A stretch of 64,000 nucleotides of DNA from Deltaproteobacteria bacterium (GCA_029547805.1 JAKPOP010000010.1:583675-647674); one strand, 5' to 3'; shown: positions 32,782 through 41,965, numbered from the stretch's first letter. Made by a program: numbers and translations. The notes: generated by a model from the letters alone, not told the origin.

Positions 32782-34089
32782 CTACGGCCGCCCCACCGCC
32801 AGATACTCGAATCCCAGTTCCCGAAGCCTCGCCCCGGACCAGATGTTGCGGCCGTCCAGCACGATCCGTCCCCGCATCCGCTCCCGGACCAGCCCGAAGT
32901 CCGGCTGCCGGAACTCCCCCCACTCGGTGACCAGCATCAGGGCATCGGCCCCCGCCACCGCCTCCAGGGCCCCCGGGGCGTAGGTGAGTCCCGGCGGGAT
33001 CCCGATCACCTTCCGGGCGTTCTCCGTCGCAACGGGATCGTAGGCCGCCACGGTGGCCCCCCGCTCCAGGAGCCCCTGGATGATCACCAGGGCCGGGGCC
33101 TCCCGCATGTCGTCGGTGTTGGGCTTGAAGGCGAGCCCCCAGAGGGCCACGTGGATCCCCGCCAGCCGCCCCCCCAGGTGTTCGTCGAGTTTCCGGACCA
33201 GCAGGGTCTTCTGCCGTTCGTTGACCGCCTCCACCGCCTCCAGGATCCGCATCGGCACGCCGTGATCCTGGCCGGTGGCGATCAGGGCCTTCACGTCCTT
33301 CGGAAAGCAGGATCCCCCGTAACCCACGCCCGCGAACAGGAACTTGTTGCCGATCCGAGGGTCCGCCCCCATGCCCCGGCGCACGGCGTCCACGTCCGCC
33401 CCCACCTGGTCGCACAGGGCCGCGATCTCGTTCATGAAACTGATCCGGGTGGCCAGCATCGCATTGCTGGCATACTTGGTCATCTCGCTGCTCTGGATGT
33501 CCATGAACAGGATGGGGTTGCCGGTCCGGACGAAGGTCTCGTAGACCTCCGAGAGCAGTTGCCGGGCCCGGTCCGTGTCCACGCCGCAGACGATGCGGTC
33601 CGGCTTCATCATGTCGTGGACCGCGTCGCCCTCCTTCAGGAACTCCGGGTTCGACGCGACGTCGAAGGGATGCGGGGTATGGCGGGCGATCTCCTCCCGC
33701 ACCTTCCGGCAGGTCCCCACCGGCACCGTGGACTTCACCACCACGAGCCGGTAGCCGTCCATGTCCCCGGCGATCTGCCGGGCCACCCCCAGTACGTGCC
33801 TCAGGTCCGCGGACCCGTCCTCCTGGGGCGGCGTTCCCACGGCGATGAAGATGACCGTGCTTCGACGCACCAGATCCCCCAGGTCGGTGGTGAACTGAAG
33901 GCGCCCCTGGGCCCGGTTCCGGTCCACCAGGTCCTGGAGCCCCGGCTCGTAGATGGGGATGCCCCCTCGGTTCAGCAGCGCGATCTTCCCCTCGTCCACG
34001 TCGCCGCAGATCACCGTGTTGCCGCTTTCGGCGAGACCCGCCCCCAGGACCAGTCCCACGTATCCCGTCCCGATCACGCCGACGTTCAT
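32782..34089 (-). CDS. ugd: UDP-glucose 6-dehydrogenase
   Basis: 435 residues. NAD-binding GTGYVGLVLGAGLAESG at the N-terminus, FIAVGTPP, STVPVGT, SNPEFLKEGDA and the catalytic cysteine motif GYGGSCFPKD identify the UDP-glucose/GDP-mannose dehydrogenase family; the length is that of UDP-glucose dehydrogenases, which make UDP-glucuronate for capsule and envelope polysaccharides. UDP-N-acetyl-mannosamine dehydrogenase is a less likely alternative. Its ATG overlaps the stop of the CNNM/CorC gene by 4 nt, so the two are probably co-transcribed on the minus strand. Confidence 0.93.
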   Translation of the reverse strand: MNVGVIGTGYVGLVLGAGLAESGNTVICGDVDEGKIALLNRGGIPIYEPGLQDLVDRNRAQGRLQFTTDLGDLVRRSTVIFIAVGTPPQEDGSADLRHVLGVARQIAGDMDGYRLVVVKSTVPVGTCRKVREEIARHTPHPFDVASNPEFLKEGDAVHDMMKPDRIVCGVDTDRARQLLSEVYETFVRTGNPILFMDIQSSEMTKYASNAMLATRISFMNEIAALCDQVGADVDAVRRGMGADPRIGNKFLFAGVGYGGSCFPKDVKALIATGQDHGVPMRILEAVEAVNERQKTLLVRKLDEHLGGRLAGIHVALWGLAFKPNTDDMREAPALVIIQGLLERGATVAAYDPVATENARKVIGIPPGLTYAPGALEAVAGADALMLVTEWGEFRQPDFGLVRERMRGRIVLDGRNIWSGARLRELGFEYLAVGRP

Positions 34090-35438
34090 CCGTCCTCCTC
34101 CCCGGGGGGCCGCGATCCCTCCCCCTCCGGTTCCTCCGGCTCCTCCCCGGGGACCTCCCTCGGCCCCACCGTGACCCGGATCACCCGAGTCCGGGTCCGC
34201 TCGGTCACCACGAGGGGCCAGCCCTGATAGACGAACCGTTCTCCCGCCAGGGGGACCTTCCCGGCCAGCGTGAGCACCAGTCCTCCCACCGTCTCGAAGT
34301 CCCCCTGGTCGGGGATCTCGATCCCCAGCCGCTCGGCGAAGTCCTCGATGGGACAGGTGGCCTCCACCAGGAAGGTCCCGTCTCCCGCCTCCCGGATCGG
34401 CTCCTCGGCCTGGTCGTGCTCGTCCCAGATCTCCCCGACGATCTCCTCCAGCACGTCCTCCACGGTCACGATCCCCGAGGTCCCTCCGAACTCATCGACC
34501 ACGATGGCCATCTGGACCCGTTCCCGCTGCAGGTCCTTGAGCAGGTCCCGGATGTGCCGCGTCTCGGGGACGAAGAGCGTGCGGCGGGACTGGGCGAGAC
34601 GCGTCAGCCAGTCCGGCGAGAGGGAGGAGCGCGGCAGGGTCTGGAGCCGCAGCAGGTCCTTCACGTTGACCACCCCGACGATCGTGTCGAGGCTGCCTCG
34701 ATAGACCGGGTAGCGGGAATACTGGTGCTCGTTGACGATCCGCAGGGCCTCCTCCAGGGTCGTCCGCTCCTCGAAGCCGATCACGTCGGTCCGAGGCACC
34801 AGGATCTCCTTCGCCAGGGTCTCGCTGAACTCGATGACCGAGGACAGGAGTTCCTGTTTGCTGGACGGCAGGGCCCCCTGGGCCGTCCCCAGGCGAATCA
34901 TCGACTCGATCTCCTGCTCGGTGACGCCCGGCTCCTGGCCGGACGGGGCCAGTCCCGCGCCGGCGAGCAGCCGGAAACTGGTCCGTTCGAAGAACCACGA
35001 CAGGGGCCGCACCAGCCAGCAGAGGCCGTAACTGAGGGCCATGAAGGGCACCAGAGCCCGCGGCCGGTGCTTCGCAAAGGTCTTGGGAGTCACCTCGCCG
35101 AAGAGGACCAGCAGCAGCGTCATCACGCCGACCGCCGCCGCCACGCCCAGCCCCTCGGCGCCGGCGATGTTCGCCCGCTCCAGCAGCCGGGCCGCCAGGG
35201 CCGTGGCCAGGGCCGATGCCAGGATGTTCAGCAGGTTGTTGACCACCAGGATGCTGGCGATCACGGCGTTCGGGTTCGCCCGCCACTGGACCAGCAGCCG
35301 CACCCGGCGACGCTCTTCCTCGAGGATCTGGTGCACGCCGGCGGGCCCCAGGGCCAGCAGCGCCGTTTCCGTCGCAGAGACCAGGCCGGAGAGCAGGATC
35401 AGGACGCCGATCACCAGCAGTGTGAATTGTTCCCCCAC
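34086..35438 (-). CDS. CNNM/CorC-family (HlyC) membrane protein with CBS pair
   Basis: Starting at GTG 35438 the protein has 450 residues. A CNNM domain with about three to four helices comes first (LVSATETALLAL, a family hallmark, and LFGEVTPKTFAKHRP). Two CBS domains follow, with the phrases EILVPRTDVI and VDEFGGTSGIVTVEDVLEEIVGEI, and then the CorC_HlyC domain. Members are linked to Mg2+ and Co2+ efflux or homeostasis. The promoter TTGACC-18-TAGCAT lies at 35471-35500, so longer upstream starts are excluded and GTG 35438, with a GAGGAGGGG site, is preferred. ugd is coupled downstream. Confidence 0.88.
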   Translation of the reverse strand: MGEQFTLLVIGVLILLSGLVSATETALLALGPAGVHQILEEERRRVRLLVQWRANPNAVIASILVVNNLLNILASALATALAARLLERANIAGAEGLGVAAAVGVMTLLLVLFGEVTPKTFAKHRPRALVPFMALSYGLCWLVRPLSWFFERTSFRLLAGAGLAPSGQEPGVTEQEIESMIRLGTAQGALPSSKQELLSSVIEFSETLAKEILVPRTDVIGFEERTTLEEALRIVNEHQYSRYPVYRGSLDTIVGVVNVKDLLRLQTLPRSSLSPDWLTRLAQSRRTLFVPETRHIRDLLKDLQRERVQMAIVVDEFGGTSGIVTVEDVLEEIVGEIWDEHDQAEEPIREAGDGTFLVEATCPIEDFAERLGIEIPDQGDFETVGGLVLTLAGKVPLAGERFVYQGWPLVVTERTRTRVIRVTVGPREVPGEEPEEPEGEGSRPPGEEDG

Positions 35439-35470
35439 CTCAGAACGCACCCCTCCTCGAAGCCCTCGAA

Positions 35471-35500
35471 ATGCTAGCAGAGAAGGGAGGAGGGGGTCAA
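35471..35500 (-). promoter_or_regulatory. Promoter of the CNNM-ugd pair
   Basis: On the minus strand TTGACC (35500-35495), 18-nt spacer, TAGCAT (35476-35471). The -35 box overlaps the stop codon of the upstream serine hydrolase gene. Start near 35464 gives a 26-nt leader to GTG 35438. Confidence 0.6.
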
Positions 35501-36654
35501 AGCGCCGGGGATCCGGACCCGCCATCGCCCGCCCGGAACCGGTCCCAGCAGGCGTCGTGGACCCGGCGCCGGGCCTCCCGGATGCCCTCCCGGTCCCGGG
35601 AGGGATGGACCCGGTGGGTGATCAGCACCACGATGATGTCCCCCGGGAGGTCCACCCAGAAGGAGGTCCCGGTGAAGCCCAGGTGCCCGGCGGTGCCCGG
35701 GGGCGCCCGGTCGCCCGCCAGGGACCCCGACGGGGAGGGCGTGTCAAGGCCCAGCAGCCGGGTGGACCCTGGCAGGCGACGCCCCGGGTCCCAGGCCTCC
35801 CGGAGCAAGGCCCGGGGCAGGAAGTCCCCGGTCCCGGCCCAGGCATCCCGCAGGGCCTGCACGATCGCCGCCACCTCCGCGGCCGTTCCAAAGAGGCCCG
35901 CGTGGCCTGCGACACCCCCCAGGACCCAGGCGTTCTCGTCGTGGACCTCCCCCTGGAGGCACCGCCGCCGGAGGGGGCAGCACTCGGTCGCGGCGATGGC
36001 CCCCGCCTCCCCGACCGACAGGGCCGGGGCCTGCCCGCCGAGAAACGGCCGGAAGGCGGTCCGGACCAGGCCCAGGGGCCCCGCGACCCGCTCCCGGAAC
36101 AGCACGTCCAGGGGGGCCCCGCCGACGGCCTCGCAGACCTCCTGGGCGACCAGATAGCCCAGGTCGCTGTAGAGGCAGGCCGTCCCCGGCGGCGCCAGGG
36201 CCTCCTCGGAGGCCAGGCGCCGTCTGACCTGGTCCCGGGCCCAGGGCGTGCCGGCGACGTCCAGGCCATGGCCGGCGCAGAGGTCCGGGCCGTAGGGCCG
36301 CCAGGCCGCAAGGCCCGACGCATGGCGCAGCAGGAGGTCCGTCGTGACCGCTCCCAGCCACCGGTCCCGCAGCCAGGGCAGGAAGCGCCCCACCGGCGCC
36401 GAGAGGTCCAGCCGGCCCTCGGCGGCCAGCGACAGGGCGACGGGCATCGTGCAGAGGGCCTTCGTCAGCGAGGCCAGATCGAAGAGGGTCTCGGGGGTCA
36501 CCGGGGCCCGGACCGCCCCGGTCCCCTCCTCGGCGGTCCACCCGGTGGCCGCCTTGATCTCGTCCCTCCCCCGGACCCGGACCAGCAGCACCGCCCCCGG
36601 GAAGGCGCGGCCCGTCTCCTCTTCCAGGACCTGCCTCGGGTCGATCCCATCCAA
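35497..36654 (-). CDS. Serine hydrolase of the class C beta-lactamase / penicillin-binding family
   Basis: 385 residues from a TTG start with GGAGG 8 nt upstream. Motifs in order: SLTK (nucleophile Ser and Lys) in DLASLTKALCT, YSDLGY (the YxN-equivalent with Asp in place of Asn), and HLGFTG near the C-terminus (HxG box). There is no signal peptide, so it is probably cytoplasmic or leaves by another route. The next gene upstream on the same strand is an LD-carboxypeptidase, so the pair fits cell-wall peptide recycling or D-amino acid peptide hydrolysis. True beta-lactamase activity is not implied. Confidence 0.87.
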   Translation of the reverse strand: MDGIDPRQVLEEETGRAFPGAVLLVRVRGRDEIKAATGWTAEEGTGAVRAPVTPETLFDLASLTKALCTMPVALSLAAEGRLDLSAPVGRFLPWLRDRWLGAVTTDLLLRHASGLAAWRPYGPDLCAGHGLDVAGTPWARDQVRRRLASEEALAPPGTACLYSDLGYLVAQEVCEAVGGAPLDVLFRERVAGPLGLVRTAFRPFLGGQAPALSVGEAGAIAATECCPLRRRCLQGEVHDENAWVLGGVAGHAGLFGTAAEVAAIVQALRDAWAGTGDFLPRALLREAWDPGRRLPGSTRLLGLDTPSPSGSLAGDRAPPGTAGHLGFTGTSFWVDLPGDIIVVLITHRVHPSRDREGIREARRRVHDACWDRFRAGDGGSGSPAL

Positions 36655-36697
36655 CGACGCGGCCTCCCTGGCTCCCCCGGCCTCACCGCGGCCCCGG

Positions 36698-37633
36698 TCA
36701 CCCGGCGGAGGGTCCCCATCCGCCTCCGCAGGGGTCCTCGATCACCTGCAGCACCCCCTGGTCCCCGTCCAGTGCCGCCATCGCCCCGACGGGCACCGGG
36801 TGCAGCGGGCCCCGGTGGCCCGCGGGAAAGCCCCCCACGACGGGGCAGCCGATCCGTCCCGCCAGCCGATCCAGCGCCTCTGCGACCGCCTCCCGGGCCT
36901 CCGGGTCCTGGTCCCCGATCCCCAGGTCGCCCACCACCAGACCCCGGAGCCGGCCGGCCTGTCGCGCCAGCCCCACCTGGACCAGCAGGCGGTCCAGCCG
37001 GTAGGGCGGCTCATGGACGTCCTCCACGACCCAGATGCAGCCGGCCATCGGGGCCTCGAACCGGGTGCCCATCAGCGCGCAGATCAGGCTCAGGTTCCCG
37101 GCGATCAGGCGCCCCTCGCCCCGGCCGCCCCGGATCGGCCTCAGACCCTCCCACCGGAAGGTCCCCGCCGGGTCCTCGCCGAAGAGGGCCCGCCGGGTCC
37201 GCTCCAGGCTGTGGGCATCGAGGCCCGCCAGCGTCGTGACGTTGGCCCCGTGGATCCCCATGCACCCCTGCCGGAACCGCAGCACGTGCAAGGCCGTCAG
37301 GTCCGAGAAGCCCATGAAGAGGCGCGGTCGGGCCGGGCGATGGGGCCGGGCATCGACGGCCTCGAGGATCCGCATCGCCCCGAAGCCGCCCCGGGCCGCC
37401 AGGACCCCGGCGACCCCCGGGTCCCGGAAGGCCTCGACCCACTCCCGGGCCCGATCCCCGTCGGGCCCGGCCAGGTAGTGCCTCCGATCGAACACCCTCG
37501 GGGCCCACCGGACCTCCAGGCCCCAGCCCCGGAGGACCCCGACCCCCCGATCGAAGGCCTCCCGGGGCACCACGCCGCTGGGGGCCACCACCTGGACCGC
37601 GGACCCGGGACGCAGGGGCGGAATGGGGTTCAT
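36698..37633 (-). CDS. LD-carboxypeptidase (peptidase family S66)
   Basis: 311 residues. VVAPSGVV near the start, ARGGFGAMRIL, the nucleophile motif MGFSDLTAL, WVVEDVHEPPYRLDR (catalytic Glu) and GFPAGH (catalytic His) match S66 peptidases such as LdcA and MccF. LdcA trims the terminal D-alanine from recycled muropeptides; MccF cleaves microcin C. With the serine hydrolase downstream, peptidoglycan recycling is more likely. ATG 37633 has GGAGG at a 6-nt spacing, and a minus-strand TAGAAT box sits at 37651-37656. Confidence 0.9.
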   Translation of the reverse strand: MNPIPPLRPGSAVQVVAPSGVVPREAFDRGVGVLRGWGLEVRWAPRVFDRRHYLAGPDGDRAREWVEAFRDPGVAGVLAARGGFGAMRILEAVDARPHRPARPRLFMGFSDLTALHVLRFRQGCMGIHGANVTTLAGLDAHSLERTRRALFGEDPAGTFRWEGLRPIRGGRGEGRLIAGNLSLICALMGTRFEAPMAGCIWVVEDVHEPPYRLDRLLVQVGLARQAGRLRGLVVGDLGIGDQDPEAREAVAEALDRLAGRIGCPVVGGFPAGHRGPLHPVPVGAMAALDGDQGVLQVIEDPCGGGWGPSAG

Positions 37634-37650
37634 CGAGCGCCTCCGCGGGG

Positions 37651-37695
37651 ATTCTAGCCGTCCTTTGGCGGCCGGGCCACTTCCGGGGATACAAT
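37651..37695. promoter_or_regulatory. Divergent promoter pair between LD-carboxypeptidase and patatin genes
   Basis: Minus strand: TAGAAT at 37656-37651, with transcription expected to begin about where the GGAGG ribosome site starts. Plus strand: TACAAT at 37690-37695 with TTGGCG 19 nt upstream (37665-37670). Both -10 boxes are good; neither -35 box is. Confidence 0.5.
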
Positions 37696-37719
37696 GGGAT
37701 GCCGGACCCGGGAGGGACC

Positions 37720-39051
37720 ATGAGCCTGACCATCCTCCAGAAGTCGGACCTGCGGAGCCCCAAGCGGAATCCCCGCATCGCGCTGGTCCTCGCCGGGGGC
37801 GCCATCAGCGGCGGGGCCTTCAAGATCGGGGGGCTCATCGCCCTGAACCGCTTCCTGAAGAACCGCAAGGTGAACCAGTTCGACATCTACGTGGGGCTGT
37901 CGGCCGGGGCCTTCGTCGGGGTGATGCTGGCCGGAGGCCTGCCGCCGGAGGAGGCCCTCCGGAGCCTCAATGGCACCTCCCGGCGCCTGGAGCAGTTCCG
38001 GTTCTACGACTTCTACTGGCCGGCCTTCGGCGAGTGGTCCCGCCGGGCTGGACGCCTGGGCCGGGACGCGGTGCGCATCGGGCCCCGGCTGATCCGGGCC
38101 GTGCTGGCCCACGCCTCCCGGAACCGGGAGGAACTGGCCAGTCGGGTCCAGGACGTGCTGCGCCATCCGGGCTACGCCTCGATGGAGCATCTGCTGGGGC
38201 CCCTCGTGAACGACCTGCTGGAGGCGACGCCCCTGCCCCACGCCGGGCGCTACATCCCCGCCGGGGTCTTCGACAACAGCCGGATCGAGGCCTTCATCCG
38301 CAAGAACCTCGAGCGCAACCACATCCCCAACGACTTCCGGGCCCTCTACCGGCAGCGGAAGGTCAGCCTCTACATCACCGCCACGAACCTCAACACCGCC
38401 CGGGGGGTCGTCTTCGGGCACGACACGGACCCCACCGCGACGATCAGCGAGGCGGTGCAGGCCTCGACGGCCATTCCCGGCTTCTACGTGCCGCCCCGGA
38501 TCCGGGGCGAGGAGTACGTGGACGCGATGGTCCGGAAGACCGCCAACACGAGCCTGGCCGTGCAGAAGGGCGCGGACCTCGTGATCATCTACAACCCCTT
38601 CCGGCCCTTCATGAACCGCAGCCGGTACCAGCTGGTGCCCACCGTGGCCGGCCTCTCGGAACTGGGGCTCGGGACCATCCTGAACCAGTCCCTCCGGACG
38701 ATGGTCCACACGCGGCTCTACCTCGGCCTCAAGAACCTGCGCCTGGACCCGACCTTCAAGGGGGACGTGCTGCTGATCGAGCCCACCGAGTCGGACTCGG
38801 AGTTCTTCAACATCAACCCCCTGGCCTTCTGGAACCGCCGGCGGGCCGCCGAGAACGGCTATCGGTCCGTCAAGGAGGACCTGGAGCGCAACCAGGGCGA
38901 GGTCGAGCGCATCCTGCGGGCCTACGGGCTGGAGTGCAGCGTGGATGCCCTCTACGATGAACTGGACGTGGACGACGTGGGCGAGGACGAGGAGCCTGAG
39001 ATGCCGCAGGTCCCGGATCGCAAGATGGCGGGCCTGCGCCTGGTGCGATGA
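37720..39051 (+). CDS. Patatin-like phospholipase
   Basis: 443 residues. LVLAGGAISGGAFKIGG supplies the oxyanion-hole glycines and VGLSAGAFVG holds the nucleophile Ser in GxSxG. The catalytic Asp is in VDAMVRKTANTSLA, where the usual DGG is DAM, followed by the usual GADLVIIYNP strand. No signal peptide; probably cytoplasmic or translocated by a special route. Bacterial patatins hydrolyse phospholipids and some are effectors. The ATG at 37720 follows GGGAGGGA; an in-frame ATG at 37699 lies only 4 nt from the -10 box and is unlikely. Confidence 0.87.
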   Translation: MSLTILQKSDLRSPKRNPRIALVLAGGAISGGAFKIGGLIALNRFLKNRKVNQFDIYVGLSAGAFVGVMLAGGLPPEEALRSLNGTSRRLEQFRFYDFYWPAFGEWSRRAGRLGRDAVRIGPRLIRAVLAHASRNREELASRVQDVLRHPGYASMEHLLGPLVNDLLEATPLPHAGRYIPAGVFDNSRIEAFIRKNLERNHIPNDFRALYRQRKVSLYITATNLNTARGVVFGHDTDPTATISEAVQASTAIPGFYVPPRIRGEEYVDAMVRKTANTSLAVQKGADLVIIYNPFRPFMNRSRYQLVPTVAGLSELGLGTILNQSLRTMVHTRLYLGLKNLRLDPTFKGDVLLIEPTESDSEFFNINPLAFWNRRRAAENGYRSVKEDLERNQGEVERILRAYGLECSVDALYDELDVDDVGEDEEPEMPQVPDRKMAGLRLVR

Positions 39052-39076
39052 GGCAACGGATCGGCCCCGGCCAGGG

Positions 39077-39082
39077 TAGAAT
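39077..39082 (+). promoter_or_regulatory. TAGAAT box giving a probable leaderless transcript
   Basis: TAGAAT ends 6 nt before the ATG at 39089, so transcription would start at or next to the A of the start codon. No convincing -35 box or Shine-Dalgarno site exists. The same arrangement recurs at 53129. Confidence 0.45.
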
Positions 39083-39088
39083 GCTCCC

Positions 39089-39688
39089 ATGAACGGGACG
39101 AGACGACCTCTGTGGGTCCTGGGAATCGTGGCGGCGGCCTGGGCCTGCTCGGGGGACCCCCGGGAGGCCCCGGTGCGGGAGGCGGTGGCACGCTTTCTCC
39201 AGGGGCTCGATCAGGCCGACGGCGGCGTCCTCTGGGACCTGGCGGATCGGGAGACCCGGGAGGCCTTCGAGGACCTGGCGCGACAGGTCCGGGAGGGCCT
39301 GGACCTGGTGGACCGCCTCTGGCCGGAGGAGGAGAAGGCCGGGGCCCGGCGGGCCATCGCCGGGGACTTCGCCGGGCGGCAGACCGACGGCCGGGGTCTC
39401 TTCCTGGCCCTGCTGGACCCCCGGCAACTGAATGCCCCGGCGGACCCCGACTCCCGGCGGATCGACCGGATCGAGTGGGCGGGCGACCGGGCCTCGGTGG
39501 TGATGCGGTCCGGCGACACCCTGGAGTTCCGCCAGGACCCCGATGGCGGCTGGAGGACCTCGGTCTTCCTGGAGGCCTGGCAGAAGCACCCCGCCCGGGA
39601 GACCCTGGTCCGCAACCTCCAGGTCGTCCGGGACAACGCCCGGATCCTCGCCGAGGCCGCATCGGAACCCCCGAAGGAGGTCCCATGA
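39089..39688 (+). CDS. Putative lipoprotein, unknown function
   Basis: 199 residues. N-terminal hydrophobic stretch WVLGIVAAAWAC ends in a lipobox-like AAWAC. The remainder is soluble, acidic and helical (EAVARFLQGLDQ, EDLARQVREGLDL), with a beta-like IDRIEWAGDRASVVM. No family recognised; the fold looks like the DUF4878/NTF2-like lipoproteins that carry a short helical N-terminus, but this is a guess. It overlaps the PEGA gene by 4 nt. Confidence 0.7.
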   Translation: MNGTRRPLWVLGIVAAAWACSGDPREAPVREAVARFLQGLDQADGGVLWDLADRETREAFEDLARQVREGLDLVDRLWPEEEKAGARRAIAGDFAGRQTDGRGLFLALLDPRQLNAPADPDSRRIDRIEWAGDRASVVMRSGDTLEFRQDPDGGWRTSVFLEAWQKHPARETLVRNLQVVRDNARILAEAASEPPKEVP

Positions 39689-40392
39689 GACGCCTGGCCG
39701 CCTGGACCTGCTGCCTCCTGCTGGTGATCCCCCAGGGCCTGTGGGCGGCGCCGCCTGGCAAGGGAGGACGCCCCGAGTCCCCGGGCCGGCTCGGCTGGCT
39801 CCAGATCACCTGTCCCGTGGAGGGGGCCCGCTTCGTCATCGACGAAGAGAACGAGGCGGACTCCATCGCCGGCACGACGCCCCTCTCGACGCCCATCCCG
39901 CTGCCGCCGGGGACCCACACGGTCCGGGTGGTGAAGGACGGCTACCTGCCATTCTCCGAGGTCTTTGATGTCAAGCCGGGGCAGACGGTCGAGGTCGAGG
40001 TGGATCTGATCTTCTACTCGGGCACCCTCCGGGCCCTGACGGCCCCCTCGGGGGCCGAGGTCCAGGTGGACGGCGCATCGGTGGGCCGGACCCCCCTGGA
40101 GCAGATGGTCGCCATCGGGGAGCACGTGGTGCGGTTCACGCTGCCGGGGCACGTCGAGGAGGTGCGACGCGTGCAGGTCCGAACGGGCCAGACGACCGAG
40201 GTCACGGTGAGGCTCGTCTCGGAGGCCGAGGCCCGGAAGGCCGCCGAGGGACCGGTGTTCTGGAAGCAGTGGTGGTTCTGGACCGTGATCGGGGTCGTCG
40301 CCGGGGGGGCCGTGGCCGCCGGGGTGGCGATTCCCATGACCCGGTCCTCCTCCAGGGCCGCCACCCCCGACGGCGAGATCGCCCTTCCTTGA
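39685..40392 (+). CDS. Secreted or periplasmic PEGA-domain protein with C-terminal TM
   Basis: 235 residues, ATG overlapping the previous stop (ATGA). Signal peptide to about residue 22 (LWAAPP). Two PEGA repeats follow, each ending in a PPGTHTVRVVKDGYL or AIGEHVVRFTLPGHV-type strand, covering residues about 35-165. A TM helix FWTVIGVVAGGAVAAGVAI is near the C-terminus. PEGA proteins are envelope scaffolds common in myxobacteria. Encoded with the preceding lipoprotein. Confidence 0.85.
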   Translation: MRRLAAWTCCLLLVIPQGLWAAPPGKGGRPESPGRLGWLQITCPVEGARFVIDEENEADSIAGTTPLSTPIPLPPGTHTVRVVKDGYLPFSEVFDVKPGQTVEVEVDLIFYSGTLRALTAPSGAEVQVDGASVGRTPLEQMVAIGEHVVRFTLPGHVEEVRRVQVRTGQTTEVTVRLVSEAEARKAAEGPVFWKQWWFWTVIGVVAGGAVAAGVAIPMTRSSSRAATPDGEIALP

Positions 40393-40492
40393 CGCAGATC
40401 CGCCCGGCTCGTTGGGGCCGGCGGCCACCGTTCAGGCCGCGACCGCCGGGTGCCGGGGTTGTGTCCAGGGGTCGTGAAAGCGTCAGCGGAGG

Positions 40493-40765
40493 TCAGAAGT
40501 CGCAGGAGCAGGGGGCATTGGCGCCCCCCATTCGGAGGAGCTTCTCCCGGGCCGCCGTGTCGCTATGGTCCTGGTCCAGCCGGCAGACCGCCCCCCGGTA
40601 GTACTGCTTCATCTCCTCGATGCGCTTCTGGGCCAGCACCAGCCGCCCCTCCACGCAGAAGACGCCAATCTCCGTGCGGCCCGGCTGCGGCTGGGCCCGG
40701 GCAAAGGACCCGGATCCGGCGACCAGCAACGCCGCCACGGCCAGCCAGGCAAGGTGTCGTCCCAT
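40493..40765 (-). CDS. Small secreted cysteine-containing protein
   Basis: 90 residues from ATG 40765 (AGAGGA site upstream). A signal peptide runs to about residue 23 (GSFARAQ). The mature part has four cysteines: FCVEG, AVCRLD and CSCD at the C-terminus. Unrecognised; disulfide-bonded periplasmic protein likely. A start 24 nt earlier in frame is possible. Confidence 0.6.
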   Translation of the reverse strand: MGRHLAWLAVAALLVAGSGSFARAQPQPGRTEIGVFCVEGRLVLAQKRIEEMKQYYRGAVCRLDQDHSDTAAREKLLRMGGANAPCSCDF

Positions 40766-40867
40766 CCCGTTCCTCTCCCGAACCCGCAAGCGGCCCCCAG
40801 AGGGCCGCGGACGGGCGGATGATGCCCCGAAAATCGCCGTTCGTCAATCAGGGCGGGGCCAGGACCC

Positions 40868-41965
40868 TCACGGCACGGCCTTCCGGTGCAGCAGGCAGTC
40901 GGGCGGGAAGGAGGCAGGGATCCCGTCAGCGTAGGGGGAGTCGGTGACGCCCCGGGGGTGGTCCTGGAAGAAGCGCACCGCGTAGAGAAAGTCGTCGGTG
41001 AAGATGGGGATGTGCCCCCGGTCGTGAACGCACTCCAGCACCTCGTGGCCCCGGGCGTTCAGCCAGGGGATGTCGTTGCGGGTCCACTGATCGAAGTCCG
41101 CCGTGAACATCATGGAGGCCCGCCAGACGTCGTTCGGGCCACCACGGGTCACCAGTTGGGCGTAGCCCCGGGAGGGCCCCACGTCGGGCCAGAAGACATC
41201 GAAGGCCCCGGTGTCGTTGGCCTCGTTGGAGAGGTAGGCCCCGGACCAGGAGATCAGGGAGGCCAGCCGGTCGCCCCGGGTGACCCCCAGGAGGTCCGTC
41301 ATGATCGCCCCGGCCGAGAACCCCGCCGAGTGGACGTGGTCCGGGTCCACCCCGAAGCGGGCGTCCAGGCAGGCCAGCACCTCGTCGAAGAGGCGGACGT
41401 CCGGGGAGTCGTCGCCGGAGGCGATGTCCAGGATGTTCCAGTCCAGCAAGGCGATCCCATCGGCCAGGGGCGTCACGAGCAGGAAGGGGAACCCGTCGTT
41501 GCCGACGTAGGCCGACAGGAGGCTTTGAAACGAGATGGCCGCGGTGTCTCCGTCCATCGCGGCGCCCGAGAAGCCGTGCCACAGGAAGACCAGGGGCCAC
41601 CGGCCCCGGGGGCCCCGGACGGCATCCTCCGGGGCACTGAAGTAGAACCACCTCCTGGTGCCGTCCACGGTCAGGGAGTTCATGCGCCCGGCCTCGATCG
41701 CCGCGCACTCCGTGGTGACGGCCGGCGGGGACCCGGGGTCGGCGGGCGCCTCGTCGGTGGCCGTCTCGGAGGTCCGGTCCTCGACCGGCCAGTCGTCGAG
41801 GACCGCCGGGTCCTCCCCGGCGGTCTCGGCAACGACCACCTCGGCGGCCGGACCCGGGTCCTCCCCGGCCCCGTCGGGCCCGGGTCCCAGGTCCGTTCCG
41901 CCCTGGCCGCCCCCGCACCCCCCCACCAGCCATCCCGCCACCAGCACCCTCCAGGACCGTCTCAA
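40868..41965 (-). CDS. Lipoprotein esterase of the alpha/beta-hydrolase type
   Basis: 365 residues from a TTG start at 41965 with AAGGAGG upstream, giving MRRSWRVLVAGWLVGGC with lipobox LVGGC; a longer ATG start at 42004 is possible but lies next to a GATACT promoter-like box. An acidic DPG-rich linker (residues about 20-80) leads to an alpha/beta-hydrolase: FLWHGFSGAAMD (oxyanion region), HSAGFSAGAIM (nucleophile Ser in GxSxG) and HDRGHIP (catalytic His). Resembles feruloyl-esterase/PHB-depolymerase-type secreted esterases. Substrate unknown. The linker matches those of the other surface lipoproteins in the window. Confidence 0.83.
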   Translation of the reverse strand: MRRSWRVLVAGWLVGGCGGGQGGTDLGPGPDGAGEDPGPAAEVVVAETAGEDPAVLDDWPVEDRTSETATDEAPADPGSPPAVTTECAAIEAGRMNSLTVDGTRRWFYFSAPEDAVRGPRGRWPLVFLWHGFSGAAMDGDTAAISFQSLLSAYVGNDGFPFLLVTPLADGIALLDWNILDIASGDDSPDVRLFDEVLACLDARFGVDPDHVHSAGFSAGAIMTDLLGVTRGDRLASLISWSGAYLSNEANDTGAFDVFWPDVGPSRGYAQLVTRGGPNDVWRASMMFTADFDQWTRNDIPWLNARGHEVLECVHDRGHIPIFTDDFLYAVRFFQDHPRGVTDSPYADGIPASFPPDCLLHRKAVP

